47,050 bases of DNA. It comes from Anaerolineae bacterium. Its GTDB lineage: Bacteria > Chloroflexota > Anaerolineae > Anaerolineales > Villigracilaceae. Positions 9,636 through 17,636 of the stretch are shown here, one piece after another. The notes under the pieces were generated by a model. That model did no database searches, was not told the DNA's origin, and was given only the letters and a program-made list of their open reading frames with translations. Within the stretch, counting starts at the first letter, position 1; each line of letters opens with the position of its first letter. The stretch spans positions 1 to 47,050 of the forward strand of contig JABGQU010000006.1 in assembly GCA_018648605.1 (NCBI GenBank), read 5' to 3'. A program made the position numbers and the translations under genes.

Positions 9636-9728
9636 GTTTTTTTCCGTATCATTACAAGGTGGATTTTTGCAAGAAATAAAATTCTTGTGAGCGCAGTTTC
9701 TATCTTTACTTTTCTATTATAAGGCATG

Positions 9729-9745
9729 TGGTCGCTTTTGGTCGC
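9729..9745 (+). promoter_or_regulatory. Tandem TGGTCGC direct repeat, possible response-regulator site
   Basis: TGGTCGC occurs at 9729-9735 and again at 9739-9745, exactly 10 bases apart, the spacing typical of OmpR/PhoB-type tandem sites. A third copy with the same flanks (TTTGGTCGCA) lies inside the start of the regulator gene near 9585-9595. A TATACT -10 candidate at 9800-9805 for the downstream lipoprotein gene lacks a good -35 box, consistent with an activator-dependent promoter. This is inference only. Confidence 0.35.
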
Positions 9746-9843
9746 AGTTTGATGTTGAATTGTGACTATTGGGTGATAACAAAAAAAAACTCCCGCCGAT
9801 ATACTCTGCATAGATTTGAATATCAAAATTAAGGAGAATTGAA

Positions 9844-10797
9844 ATGAAAAAACTATTTCCCATTTTTATGGTAACAATGCTCTTTGTCTCCGCCTGTGGT
9901 GCGATTGGACAAAATGCTGAACCGACTTCTATCCCGATTGCAGAGGCTTTTCCCACTGCCACTCCCGTTCCATTGAACCCGACGGCAGCTCCTGCTAATC
10001 CTGGTTCCACTGATGCTGGCTCAGAGCGTGTTTCCCCAGTTGATGGCATGGTGCAAGTATTTATCCCCGAAGGCAGTTTCCGCATGGGCGGAATGGACGT
10101 CGATGCTGAATCAGATGAAAAACCAGATCACATGGTTTCTATGTCTGCGTTTTGGATGGATAAGCTCGAAATCACCAATGCAATGTATATGCTTTGCGTA
10201 CAACAGGGTGCTTGTGAGCCGCCTGACCATTTCCGTTCCGAAAAGCATGAAAAATACTTCAATACTGAAGAATATGCTGACCACCCTGTGATCTACGTCA
10301 CTTGGGGTGATGCTACTGACTACTGCACGTGGGCGGGCAAACGTCTCCCAACCGAAGCCGAGTGGGAATATGCTGCTCGCGGTAACGATTTCCGTACTTT
10401 CCCTTGGGGCGATGATCGCCCAGACACCTCACGTGCCAACTTTAACCACAAAATTAATGATGTCACCCGTGTAGGCAGTTTCCCTGCAGGCGCTAGCGCC
10501 TTCGGGGTGCTTGATATGGCGGGCAATGTTTGGGAATGGGTTTCTGATTTTTATGATCCTAATTATTATTCCCTATCTATTGCGGCAAATCCTTCAGGAC
10601 CTTTAGCTGCGATGGGTGGTATTTCTCAACGCCGTGTTATTCGTGGCGGTTCTTATCAGGATGTAGAAAAAGATATCCGTATTTCTAATCGTGGCTACGC
10701 CAGTGGACCTAATCCCGATGCTAGCGATATGGACTCCCCTGAGTATCATGGTGAATCTTCACCGAAGATCGGTTTCCGCTGCGCTTCTGGAAACTAA
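9844..10797 (+). CDS. Lipoprotein with formylglycine-generating-enzyme-like (SUMF1) domain
   Basis: 317 aa. The signal peptide ends in a lipobox with lipidation Cys18 (LFVSAC), followed by a Thr/Pro-rich linker. Residues about 65-315 form a complete SUMF1/FGE-sulfatase fold: FRMGG, YVTWGDATDYCTWAGKRLPTEAEWEYAARG, FPWGDDRP, VLDMAGNVWEWVSDFYD, VIRGGSY and the terminal GFRCAS. Most bacterial members are not true sulfatase activators but carbohydrate- or ligand-binding surface proteins. The two copper-binding Cys of real FGE could not be assigned with confidence. A strong TAAGGAG lies before ATG 9844. It is the only gene in its unit, ending before the hairpin at 10856. Confidence 0.88.
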   Translation: MKKLFPIFMVTMLFVSACGAIGQNAEPTSIPIAEAFPTATPVPLNPTAAPANPGSTDAGSERVSPVDGMVQVFIPEGSFRMGGMDVDAESDEKPDHMVSMSAFWMDKLEITNAMYMLCVQQGACEPPDHFRSEKHEKYFNTEEYADHPVIYVTWGDATDYCTWAGKRLPTEAEWEYAARGNDFRTFPWGDDRPDTSRANFNHKINDVTRVGSFPAGASAFGVLDMAGNVWEWVSDFYDPNYYSLSIAANPSGPLAAMGGISQRRVIRGGSYQDVEKDIRISNRGYASGPNPDASDMDSPEYHGESSPKIGFRCASGN

Positions 10798-10855
10798 ATT
10801 GCTACGGCTAAATTAGCATTTTCTGATAGAGAGCTTCTCTCCCGAACTCTCGCCC

Positions 10856-10895
10856 CATTGCCCCAAATTCGTAGGATTTGGGGCAATGGCTTTAA
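10856..10895 (+). terminator. Hairpin terminator after the FGE-like gene
   Basis: A perfect 13-bp stem (CATTGCCCCAAAT / ATTTGGGGCAATG) with a 7-base loop is followed only by GGCTTTAACG. The stem is strong but the T-tract is weak. Confidence 0.55.
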
Positions 10896-10939
10896 CGGAA
10901 ACAAGCCCAAATTTCCGTGTGTCTCGCCCCTCCCAAAAG

Positions 10940-10968
10940 TTGACTTGGTTTGTCTGATATGGTAAACT
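10940..10968 (+). promoter_or_regulatory. Promoter of the SAM riboswitch/metK transcript
   Basis: TTGACT (10940-10945), a 17-base spacer ending in TGG, and TAAACT (10963-10968). The predicted start near 10975 places the riboswitch aptamer at the 5' end of the transcript. Confidence 0.65.
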
Positions 10969-11000
10969 GCCGCCATAATTCAATAGCCCCAAAACGGCAA

Positions 11001-11121
11001 CTCTTATCCAGAGAGGCGGAGGGACCGGCCCTGCGAAGCCTCGGCAACCTAGTTGATTTTCGTGTTTTATCGAAAGAGCAAAGGTGCCAATTCCGGCAGT
11101 AAAGATTCTGGAAGATGAGAG
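11001..11121 (+). ncRNA. SAM-I riboswitch (S-box) aptamer
   Basis: The conserved S-box core is present in order: CTTATCCAGAGAGG at the start, GGAGGGACCGGCCC, GAAGCCTCGGCAACC, AAGGTGCCAATTCCGGCAG, and the closing GATGAGAG. Helix P1 pairs CTCTTATC (11001-11008) with GATGAGAG (11114-11121). S-adenosylmethionine binding would stabilise P1 and lower expression of the SAM synthetase gene downstream. Confidence 0.95.
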
Positions 11122-11178
11122 GGCAGCCGAGCAATCTTTTTGCGCAAGATGCCCTTTCATGAATACCTGAAGGGGCAT
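11117..11178 (+). promoter_or_regulatory. SAM riboswitch expression platform (antiterminator/terminator)
   Basis: GAGAGGGCA (11117-11125), which includes the 3' strand of P1, can pair over nine bases with TGCCCTTTC (11150-11158). That second segment is also the 5' arm of a hairpin (11149-11178, 11-base arms ending TGAAGGGGCAT). SAM-stabilised P1 would release the second segment to form the hairpin. The hairpin is followed by TATCTATTT, not a clean U-tract, so termination may be weak or the control may act differently. Confidence 0.65.
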
Positions 11179-11202
11179 TATCTATTTAGCGAGGTGAAAG
11201 CT

Positions 11203-12414
11203 ATGAGTACGACCTTTATGAATGCCGAAAGTTTGATGTTCTCGTCTGAATCTGTGACGGAAGGACATCCCGACAAGATGTGTGACCAGATCAGCGATGC
11301 TGTTTTGGATGCCTGTCTTGAGCAAGATCCGATGTCTCGTGTGGCGTGTGAGACTGCCATCAAGACCGGTTATGTGATGTTGCTGGGCGAGATCACCACA
11401 AAAGCTTACGTCGATTTTGACAAACTGGTGCGCGAAGTCGTGATCGATATTGGGTATGATCGCGGCAAAAAAGGCTTCGATGGGCACACCTGTGGTGTGC
11501 TCTCCGCTGTTGCAAGCCAAAGCTCAGATATCGCTATGGGCGTGGATGAAGCGCTCGAATCCAAATCAGGTGAAATGACCGAAGCGGAAGTTGAATCCAT
11601 CGGTGCTGGTGACCAGGGTATGATGTTTGGTTTTGCCTGTAACGAGACCCCAACCTTGATGCCGATGCCGATCTATTTGGCACATAAACTGACCTTGCAT
11701 CTGACCGAAGTCCGCAAAAATGGAATGCTTGAGTGGCTGCGCCCCGACGGCAAAAGCCAGGTGACCATCGAATATTCCAAAGGCAAACCGAAACGCGTAG
11801 ACACCGTTTTAATCAGTACGCAACATTCCCCTGATATCTCTCAGGAAGATATTCGTACTGCGATCATTGAGCATGTCATCAATCCTGTTTTGCCCGCCGA
11901 TATGGTGGACGATGAACTCAAGATTTACGTCAACCCGACTGGACGTTTTGTGATCGGTGGCCCAATGGGTGACGCAGGCGTGACCGGACGCAAGATCATC
12001 GTCGATACCTACGGCGGAATGGGACGTCATGGTGGTGGCGCATTCTCAGGAAAAGATGCCACAAAGGTGGATCGTTCTGCAGCTTACGCAGCACGTTGGG
12101 CTGCCAAGAATGTAGTAGCGGCTGGAATCGCGGATCGTTGCGAAATCCAGGTTGCTTACGCAATTGGCGTCGCGCATCCGTTGTCTGTTAATGTTGAAAC
12201 CTTTGGCACAGGCGTTATCTCTGATGAGAAAATTGCCGAATTGGTTAGCGAACATTTTGATCTGCGCCCCGGTGCGATCATCCGTGATCTCGACCTGCGC
12301 AAACCGATCTTCCGCAAAACCTCTGCATACGGTCACTTTGGGCGTGAAGATTATGAGTTCACTTGGGAGCGCACTAACAAAGCCGACGAGCTGAAAGCCG
12401 CGGCTGGACTGTAG
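11203..12414 (+). CDS. metK: S-adenosylmethionine synthetase
   Basis: 403 aa, normal for MetK, which makes SAM from methionine and ATP in the cytoplasm. Motifs seen are [21 protein letters not shown] (N-terminal ATP/methionine site), [31 protein letters not shown] and [19 protein letters not shown], plus [10 protein letters not shown] near the end. ATG 11203 is chosen because GAGGTG lies 7 bases upstream and an upstream in-frame ATG (11140) falls within the riboswitch expression platform. The S-box riboswitch ahead of it gives feedback control by its product. Confidence 0.97.
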   Translation: MSTTFMNAESLMFSSESVTEGHPDKMCDQISDAVLDACLEQDPMSRVACETAIKTGYVMLLGEITTKAYVDFDKLVREVVIDIGYDRGKKGFDGHTCGVLSAVASQSSDIAMGVDEALESKSGEMTEAEVESIGAGDQGMMFGFACNETPTLMPMPIYLAHKLTLHLTEVRKNGMLEWLRPDGKSQVTIEYSKGKPKRVDTVLISTQHSPDISQEDIRTAIIEHVINPVLPADMVDDELKIYVNPTGRFVIGGPMGDAGVTGRKIIVDTYGGMGRHGGGAFSGKDATKVDRSAAYAARWAAKNVVAAGIADRCEIQVAYAIGVAHPLSVNVETFGTGVISDEKIAELVSEHFDLRPGAIIRDLDLRKPIFRKTSAYGHFGREDYEFTWERTNKADELKAAAGL

Positions 12415-12436
12415 TTAGTAAGTAGTATCAGAATGC

Positions 12437-12474
12437 AAAGGTGGAGACGAGAAATCATCTCCACCTTTTTTTTC
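12437..12474 (+). terminator. Rho-independent terminator of metK
   Basis: An 11-bp stem (AAAGGTGGAGA / TCTCCACCTTT) with a 10-base loop, followed by TTTTTTC. Textbook form. It directly precedes the his promoter. Confidence 0.92.
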
Positions 12475-12503
12475 TTGCTTCATGGCCTTTGCTGTGATAA
12501 ACT
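12475..12503 (+). promoter_or_regulatory. his operon promoter
   Basis: TTGCTT (12475-12480), a 17-base spacer ending TGA, TAAACT (12498-12503). The leader peptide ATG at 12514 begins 10 bases after the -10 box, so the leader message is essentially leaderless. Confidence 0.65.
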
Positions 12504-12513
12504 CGCATCCGTT

Positions 12514-12606
12514 ATGAAAAACTTATTCAGCAACCGTCATCATCATGCCCATAAAACTGACTTTCAGGTCGGGCATGTCTGCTTTAAGAAGCTTTGGATT
12601 TCATAA
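12514..12606 (+). CDS. his operon leader peptide
   Basis: A 30-aa open frame, too short for routine gene calling, begins ATG 12514 and ends TAA 12604-12606. It contains five His codons: residues 9, 10, 11, 13 and 21, all CAT, with four clustered in HHHAH. It lies between a good promoter and a strong intrinsic terminator upstream of hisG. This is the architecture of a transcription-attenuation leader, where scarcity of charged tRNA-His stalls the ribosome on the His run. The peptide itself need not have a function. Confidence 0.85.
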   Translation: MKNLFSNRHHHAHKTDFQVGHVCFKKLWIS

Positions 12607-12669
12607 CTTAAATTAGAAAAACTTAGCACATCTTTTAGAAGCACTTCCCGACTTGGGAAGTGCTTTTTT
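12544..12669 (+). promoter_or_regulatory. his attenuator: pause hairpin, antiterminator, terminator
   Basis: Region 1 CATGCCC (12544-12550, within the His codons) pairs perfectly with region 2 GGGCATG (12571-12577). Region 2 extended (12570-12585: CGGG, GT, GCTT) can instead pair with region 3 (12638-12650: AAGC, AC, CCCG). Region 3 is the 5' arm of terminator 3:4, AAGCACTTCCC / GGGAAGTGCTT (12639-12665), followed by TTTTTTG. A ribosome stalled at the His run covers region 1, favours 2:3 and allows read-through into hisG. Free passage lets the terminator form. Confidence 0.8.
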
Positions 12670-12681
12670 GTTTTCAATATC

Positions 12682-12719
12682 AAAGTACGTTGCACCTGTT
12701 TTTCGGTGCATTGTACTTG
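12682..12719. repeat. Palindromic repeat upstream of hisG
   Basis: The arms AAAGTACGTTGCACC and GGTGCATTGTACTT pair with a two-base internal mismatch. The core CGTTGCAC / GTGCATTG is shared with the palindromes at 16294, 18484 and 38051, though here the loop is at the opposite end of the core. It lies after the attenuator and before the hisG ribosome-binding site. Confidence 0.6.
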
Positions 12720-12742
12720 AGTAGAAATGATAAGGAGTTTTT

Positions 12743-13747
12743 ATGCAAGCAGACCGCAAGATCAGAATATCCCTGCCAAGCAAGGGCTTTTTGGGTGAGA
12801 AAAGCAGAGAACTTCTAGCGAATGTCGGTTTTCAGGTCTATAGCCCAAATCCACGTCAATATCAGGCAAGCATTCCCCGTTTTCCTTTTATGGAAGTGAT
12901 CTTTCAGCGCCCGGGAGATATTGTACACAGCGTGCGGAGCGGAAGTGTCGATTTTGGCATCACGGGGCGAGATGTTTTTCTCGAGAAGAGAGATGATAAT
13001 GGGCAGATCTTGGAACTGCATAAGTGTTTGGATTTCGCACACTGTACTTTAAACGTGATCACGCCTAAATCCTGGAGCGAGATCGGTTCTGTATCCGATT
13101 TAAAAAAGATGATGAATGAATTAGGTCGCCCGCTGAAAATTGCGTCCAAATTCCCTAATCTGACAAAGAAGTTTTTTGATGCACGGAACGACCTTGATTT
13201 TAAATTCATCGCTGCGGAAGGAGCATTGGAAATTGCCCCGACTGTGGGATACGCCGACCTGATCGTGGACATTGTTTCGACCGGAACGACTTTGCGGGAC
13301 AATCATTTGAAGATGTTGCGAGACGGCGAGATTTTGAAATCGCAGGCCTGTTTGATCGCAAATAAGGCGCGTCTGAAAGAGAATGATGCCGTGCGAGAGA
13401 TTGCGGTTCAATTTTTGGAAGTGTTGAGTGCCTTTTTGCGGGCGGAAGAAAAATTGGCGATCTTTGCGAATATCCGTGGTGATTCGCCCGAAGATATTGC
13501 CGAGAAGATTTTTGGGCAAAAAGTGATTGGCGGCTTGCAGGGTCCTACAATTTCGCAAGTCATTACGCAAGATGCTGAGAATTGGTACGCTGTGCATCTA
13601 ATTGTAGCGAAATCTGAATTGCATGAGGCTGTGAAAGAAATCCGCGCGGTGGGGGGCAGCGGCGTGGTGGTCTCGGATGTGAATTATCTTTTTGAAGAAG
13701 AGCCGAAAGAATTAGCAGCGATGTTTGAAGCACTTAGTGATGAGTGA
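12743..13747 (+). CDS. hisG: ATP phosphoribosyltransferase, long form
   Basis: 334 aa; catalyses the first step of histidine synthesis (ATP + PRPP to phosphoribosyl-ATP). The catalytic lobes carry the signature E-x3-P-x-VG-YADLIVDIVSTGTTLRDN near residues 160-188 with the PRPP-binding loop. Residues about 255-330 form the C-terminal regulatory HisG_C domain (GPTISQVI...WYAVHLIVAK...IRAVGGSGVVV), so it is the long form that binds histidine itself and needs no HisZ. AAGGAG precedes ATG 12743. It is the first gene of the operon, behind the attenuator. Confidence 0.96.
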   Translation: MQADRKIRISLPSKGFLGEKSRELLANVGFQVYSPNPRQYQASIPRFPFMEVIFQRPGDIVHSVRSGSVDFGITGRDVFLEKRDDNGQILELHKCLDFAHCTLNVITPKSWSEIGSVSDLKKMMNELGRPLKIASKFPNLTKKFFDARNDLDFKFIAAEGALEIAPTVGYADLIVDIVSTGTTLRDNHLKMLRDGEILKSQACLIANKARLKENDAVREIAVQFLEVLSAFLRAEEKLAIFANIRGDSPEDIAEKIFGQKVIGGLQGPTISQVITQDAENWYAVHLIVAKSELHEAVKEIRAVGGSGVVVSDVNYLFEEEPKELAAMFEALSDE

Positions 13748-13751
13748 TGCG

Positions 13752-13790
13752 TGACGAGTGAAAAGCAAAAACATCACTTATCACTCGTCA
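13752..13790. repeat. Palindrome in the hisG-hisD gap
   Basis: TGACGAGTGA (13752-13761) and TCACTCGTCA (13781-13790) form a perfect 10-bp stem with a 19-base loop. The flanks contain further partial copies (GAGTGATG / CATCACT). Confidence 0.7.
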
Positions 13791-13813
13791 TAGAGAACCA
13801 AAAGGAGAAGAAA

Positions 13814-15130
13814 ATGATCAAAATCTACCCCCTATCAGAAGCCAAAGAAGGCATTTTGAAGCGCAAGCCCATTTACCAAGATAGCTACTCGCCCGCCACC
13901 ATCGCACGGACGGAGTCGGTTTTTGGCGAGGGCGTGATGCCGCATCAGGCGGTGATGCAAATTTTGAAGTCGATTGACGAAGATGGCGATGCCGCTGTGC
14001 AAAAATGGAATGCGACCCTCGACCGTTTCGATGCGCCGAATTTCGGCATCGCAAAAGCGGACTTGAAAGCGGCTTGGGAGCGAATCCCCGCACGTTTACA
14101 GGAAGTGTTGGAAAAATCTGCCGCACGTATCCGTGATTTTCATGAAAGACAACCCATCACCAGTTGGCTGACGAACGAAATGGGCGGAGAAATTGGTCAG
14201 CGTTTCACTGCCATTGAACGAGTCGGCGTTTATGTGCCTGGCGGAACGGCTCCGCTGCCTTCCTCCATGCTAATGAGCGTGATCCCCGCGCAAGTTGCGG
14301 GCGTCAAGGATATTGTGGTCTGCACTCCGCCAAATCCGCACGATTCGATTTTGGCAGCGGCGTATATCTGCGGCGTGGATGAAGTCTATCAGGTCGGCGG
14401 CGCACAGGCGATTGCGGCGATGGCGTTTGGCACAGAAAGCATCCCTCGTGCAGATAAAATTGTCGGCGCAGGCAATCTTTTCGTGACGCTTGCCAAACAG
14501 CAGCTTTATGGCTTGGTCGGCTTCGATGGGTTGGCTGGTCCCACCGAGACAATGGTCATCGCCGATGCGGATGCAAATCCCGCCTGGGTTGCAGCAGATT
14601 TGCTCGCTCAAGCCGAACACGATGTGCAAGCCAGCGCAATTTTGCTGACCACGGACGAAGAAATGGCGAAAAAGGTACAGGCAGAAGTTGCCGAACAAAC
14701 CGCCAAACTCTCTCGTGAAGAAATTATCGAAGCCTCGTTGGAGAATAAGAGCGGTATCGTTATTGTGGAGAGCATCGCAGAAGCCGCCAAACTCGCCAAC
14801 GATTACGCTGCCGAGCATCTTTGTCTTGCTGTGCATGACCCCAAAGCACTCATGGACCAGATCAACAACGCAGGCGGATTCTTCCTCGGCGAACACTCCT
14901 TTGAAGCCCTCGGCGATTATGTTGCGGGTCCCAGCCACGTCATGCCGACTGGCGGCACAGCTCGTTTTGCCTCGCCGCTGAATTTGCTCGATTTTGTCAA
15001 AGTCTCCAGCGTCGTCGCTCTCGATCCCGAAACAGCCGCCGCCCTCAGCCCCATCGCCGCCGATTTTGCGGATACAGAGAAGCTGACGGCGCACGCGAAT
15101 GCGTCCAAAATCAGAATGAAAAGTGCGTAA
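13814..15130 (+). CDS. hisD: Histidinol dehydrogenase
   Basis: 438 aa, usual length. It oxidises histidinol to histidine in two NAD-dependent steps and needs zinc. Motifs seen are ERVGVYVPGGTAPLPSSMLM, GGAQAIAAMAFGT, VGAGNLFVTLAKQQLYG, GPTETMVIAD, LLAQAEHD, the catalytic Glu-His pair in YAAEHLCLAV, and the signature GDYVAGPSHVMPTGGTARF. ATG 13814 is chosen for AAAGGAGAAGAAA directly upstream. The longer in-frame start at 13751 would translate the palindrome in the gap. Confidence 0.97.
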   Translation: MIKIYPLSEAKEGILKRKPIYQDSYSPATIARTESVFGEGVMPHQAVMQILKSIDEDGDAAVQKWNATLDRFDAPNFGIAKADLKAAWERIPARLQEVLEKSAARIRDFHERQPITSWLTNEMGGEIGQRFTAIERVGVYVPGGTAPLPSSMLMSVIPAQVAGVKDIVVCTPPNPHDSILAAAYICGVDEVYQVGGAQAIAAMAFGTESIPRADKIVGAGNLFVTLAKQQLYGLVGFDGLAGPTETMVIADADANPAWVAADLLAQAEHDVQASAILLTTDEEMAKKVQAEVAEQTAKLSREEIIEASLENKSGIVIVESIAEAAKLANDYAAEHLCLAVHDPKALMDQINNAGGFFLGEHSFEALGDYVAGPSHVMPTGGTARFASPLNLLDFVKVSSVVALDPETAAALSPIAADFADTEKLTAHANASKIRMKSA

Positions 15131-15206
15131 TGCGTAAAACGTATTGCGTAATGACCTCGTTTATCGGGAACCATTACGCAATACGCACTACGAAATACGC
15201 AGTGGT
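15123..15206. repeat. Palindrome in the hisD-hisC gap
   Basis: GTATTGCGTAATG (15141-15153) and CATTACGCAATAC (15172-15184) pair perfectly over 13 bases. Further partial copies of the TGCGTAATGCG / CGCACTACG / ATACGCAGTG type flank the stem on both sides, so the whole gap is repeat-derived. Confidence 0.75.
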
Positions 15207-15212
15207 GTAAAA

Positions 15213-16295
15213 ATGAAAGAATTGCTACGTCCTCACTTACTTAGCCTCACCCCCTATACCCCCATCCTCCCCTTCGAGGCACTTTCCGAGCAACTCGGCA
15301 TCCCCGCCGATGAGATCATCAAGCTCGATGCCAACGAGAACCCTTACGGCACGCTCCCCGCCGTTGCCGATGCGCTCAAAAATCTGCCTTACGTCCATAT
15401 TTATCCCGACCCAGAGAGCCGATTTTTGCGCCGTGCGCTCGCCGATTATCACCAAATCCCCGTCGAGAATATCCTCGCCGGAGCGGGCGCAGATGAGCTA
15501 ATTGACCTCCTCCTGCGCTTCTTCATCAATCCCGGCGACACCATTCTCAACTGTCCGCCCACTTTCGGGATGTACGCCTTCGACACCGCGATCAATGGTG
15601 GTCAGGTTATCAACGTGCCTCGTTTGGATGATTTTTCTGTGGATGCGGATGCCCTCCTCGAAGCGGTTGCCGTGCATCAGCCAAAGTTGCTCTTCCTCGC
15701 AACGCCGAACAACCCTGATGGAGGCTTGCTACGCTCCGAAATAATTGATGCCCTGCTCGAACAGAATCTGCTCCTCGTCCTCGACGAAGCCTATATGGAA
15801 TTCGCCCCGCCCGGCGCTTCCCGCATGAAAGAAGTCGCCAAACGAGAGAATCTCATCGTCTTGCGAACATTCAGCAAATGGGCGGGGTTGGCTGGGTTAC
15901 GGGTTGGATACGGTGTCTTCCCCGCCTGGCTGATGCCATACCTGTGGACAGCGAAGCAGCCCTATAATGTCTCTGTTGCGGCAAGTGAAGCAGCACTAGC
16001 AGCCCTTAAGAATGCCGACCAACTCGAAAAAATCGGGCAGAAGATCATCGCCGAGCGAAAACGGCTTTATGCAGCGTTGCAAAAGATAGATTACTTAGAA
16101 CCTTATCCATCCCAATCGAATTTCATCCTCTGCAAAGTCATCGGGCGAGATGCCGCAAAGTTGAAAGAAAATTTGGCGAAGCAAGGCATTCTCATCCGTT
16201 ACTTCAACAAACCTGGCTTGGATGACCATATCCGCATCAGTGTTGGGATGCCCGAGCAGGTGGATGTGGTGGTGAGAGCTTTAACAAAAATATAG
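15213..16295 (+). CDS. hisC: Histidinol-phosphate aminotransferase
   Basis: 360 aa class I/II PLP aminotransferase; converts imidazole acetol phosphate and glutamate to histidinol phosphate. Visible are KLDANENPYG (N-terminal substrate loop), AGADELIDLLLR, NNPDGG, DEAYMEF, and the PLP Lys in RTFSKWAGLAGLRVGYG near residue 221, with a final Arg in HIRISVG. ATG 15213 is preferred to an in-frame start at 15144 because the 23 extra residues would come from the palindromic repeat. The ribosome-binding site is weak (AGTGGTG). Confidence 0.95.
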   Translation: MKELLRPHLLSLTPYTPILPFEALSEQLGIPADEIIKLDANENPYGTLPAVADALKNLPYVHIYPDPESRFLRRALADYHQIPVENILAGAGADELIDLLLRFFINPGDTILNCPPTFGMYAFDTAINGGQVINVPRLDDFSVDADALLEAVAVHQPKLLFLATPNNPDGGLLRSEIIDALLEQNLLLVLDEAYMEFAPPGASRMKEVAKRENLIVLRTFSKWAGLAGLRVGYGVFPAWLMPYLWTAKQPYNVSVAASEAALAALKNADQLEKIGQKIIAERKRLYAALQKIDYLEPYPSQSNFILCKVIGRDAAKLKENLAKQGILIRYFNKPGLDDHIRISVGMPEQVDVVVRALTKI

Positions 16296-16432
16296 ATGTG
16301 CATTGCATCTTCTTTTGGATGCGTAAGTGCCCCGAATGGGGTATGCACATCGGGTCTTGCAAAGCATACATGATTCTTGCTGAGCCGAACTGCAACGCAC
16401 TTTCCGCTTCGCTGCAAGTGCAATGCAGTTCT
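16294..16432. repeat. Composite palindromic element, hisC-hisB gap (copy 1)
   Basis: A 139-base unit begins in the hisC stop codon. Its left part has GATGTGCATTGCATC then GGATGCG and TGCACATCGGGTCT, with an apparent insertion (AAGTGCCCCGAATGGGGTA) splitting the right arm. Its right part is the palindrome GAACTGCAACGCACTT / AAGTGCAATGCAGTTC. It is the same composite as 18484-18592 in the opposite orientation. Both palindromes keep the same mismatch (TGCAACGC opposite GCAATGCA). Confidence 0.7.
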
Positions 16433-16446
16433 AACAAGGAGTTTTT

Positions 16447-17034
16447 ATGAGAACAGCTTCTATTCAACGAAAAACAAAAGAAACCAACATATCTCTTTCT
16501 GTAAATCTCGACGGTACAGGAGAACACAACATCTCCACAGGCATTGGATTTTTTGATCACATGCTCACCCAAATCGCTGTGCATGGGTTGATAGATATTG
16601 ACCTTCAAGCCGAAGGGGATTTGCATATAGATGCGCACCACACTATCGAGGATTGCGGCATCGTGCTTGGGGAGGGGATTGGTCAGGCACTCGGCTCAAA
16701 GCTGGGCATCCGCCGCATGGCAGAAGCAAGTGTCCCCATGGACGATGCGCTGGCAAATGTCATTCTGGATTTGTCGGGCAGACCTTATTCCGTCATCCAG
16801 ATTCCGTGGGTTAGTCCATCTGTGGGAAATATCCCGACTTCATTAATAGAGCATTTCTTTGAAACAGTGGCAGTCTCTGCGAAAATGAACCTGCATATCC
16901 GTGTTTTCTATGGGAAAGATAATCACCACATCGCCGAAGCAACCTTCAAAGCCTTTGCGAGAGCGCTCGATGCGGCGGTGCAAGTGGATGAGCGGCGAGC
17001 GGGGATTGTGCCGAGTTCTAAAGGAAAATTATGA
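16447..17034 (+). CDS. hisB: Imidazoleglycerol-phosphate dehydratase
   Basis: 195 aa, a monofunctional dehydratase (no fused N-terminal phosphatase as in E. coli). It converts imidazole glycerol phosphate to imidazole acetol phosphate with two manganese ions. Metal-binding motifs are FFDHMLTQIAVHG, DAHHTIEDCGIVLGE and its duplicate DNHHIAEATFKAFARAL. AAGGAG lies upstream of ATG 16447. It overlaps hisH by four bases (ATGA), implying translational coupling. Absence of a phosphatase domain means histidinol-phosphate phosphatase must be encoded elsewhere. Confidence 0.97.
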   Translation: MRTASIQRKTKETNISLSVNLDGTGEHNISTGIGFFDHMLTQIAVHGLIDIDLQAEGDLHIDAHHTIEDCGIVLGEGIGQALGSKLGIRRMAEASVPMDDALANVILDLSGRPYSVIQIPWVSPSVGNIPTSLIEHFFETVAVSAKMNLHIRVFYGKDNHHIAEATFKAFARALDAAVQVDERRAGIVPSSKGKL

Positions 17035-17636
17035 TAACAATCATCGACTACGGCGCAGGCAATCTGCACTCTGTCCAAAAGGCGATAGAGTTTGTGGGTG
17101 GGCAGGCGCAGATCACGAGCGATGCCGCTAAAATTCTGTCCGCTGAGAAAGCGATTTTGCCCGGCGTGGGGGCATTCAAGGACGGCATGGATGGCTTGAT
17201 AGCGAATAATCTCCCCCCTGTCATCAAAGAATTTGTTGCTTCCGAAAAGCCACTCTTGGGCATCTGCCTTGGAATGCAACTTCTCTTCGACGAAGGACAC
17301 GAACACGGCATTCACGAGGGGCTGGGGATTTTGCCTGGACGTGTGCTTGAATTTCAGAGCCAGACTCTCAAGGTTCCACAAATTGGCTGGAATACGATTG
17401 TTTTCGAGAAAGAAAGCCCGCTCATCAGCGAAGTGCCTGATGAAAGTTATGTTTATTTCAATCACGGCTATTATTGCGCTGCCGCCAATCCCACCCACAG
17501 CCTTGCCCGCACCGATTATGGTGTCGAATTCACATCGGTCGTGAATGTCGAAAATATCTACGGTGTGCAATTTCACCCCGAAAAAAGTCAGAAAATCGGC
17601 TTGCAGATTTTGAGAAATTTTGTTGAAAAAATATAG
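17031..17636 (+). CDS. hisH: Imidazole glycerol phosphate synthase, glutaminase subunit
   Basis: 201 aa class I glutamine amidotransferase; releases ammonia for HisF. The N-terminal YGAGNLHSV, oxyanion-loop region LPGVGAF, nucleophile Cys near 77 in LLGICLGMQLLF, and His-Glu in VQFHPEKS near 181 are present. It starts at ATG 17031 overlapping the hisB stop. The partner hisF lies downstream, separated by hisA. Confidence 0.97.
   Translation: MITIIDYGAGNLHSVQKAIEFVGGQAQITSDAAKILSAEKAILPGVGAFKDGMDGLIANNLPPVIKEFVASEKPLLGICLGMQLLFDEGHEHGIHEGLGILPGRVLEFQSQTLKVPQIGWNTIVFEKESPLISEVPDESYVYFNHGYYCAAANPTHSLARTDYGVEFTSVVNVENIYGVQFHPEKSQKIGLQILRNFVEKI

Noticed and set aside
14270-15094. 274-codon minus-strand open frame opposite hisD
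   Set aside because: hisD is certain on the plus strand; the antisense product is Cys/His/Asp-rich in the way expected from a reversed codon pattern.
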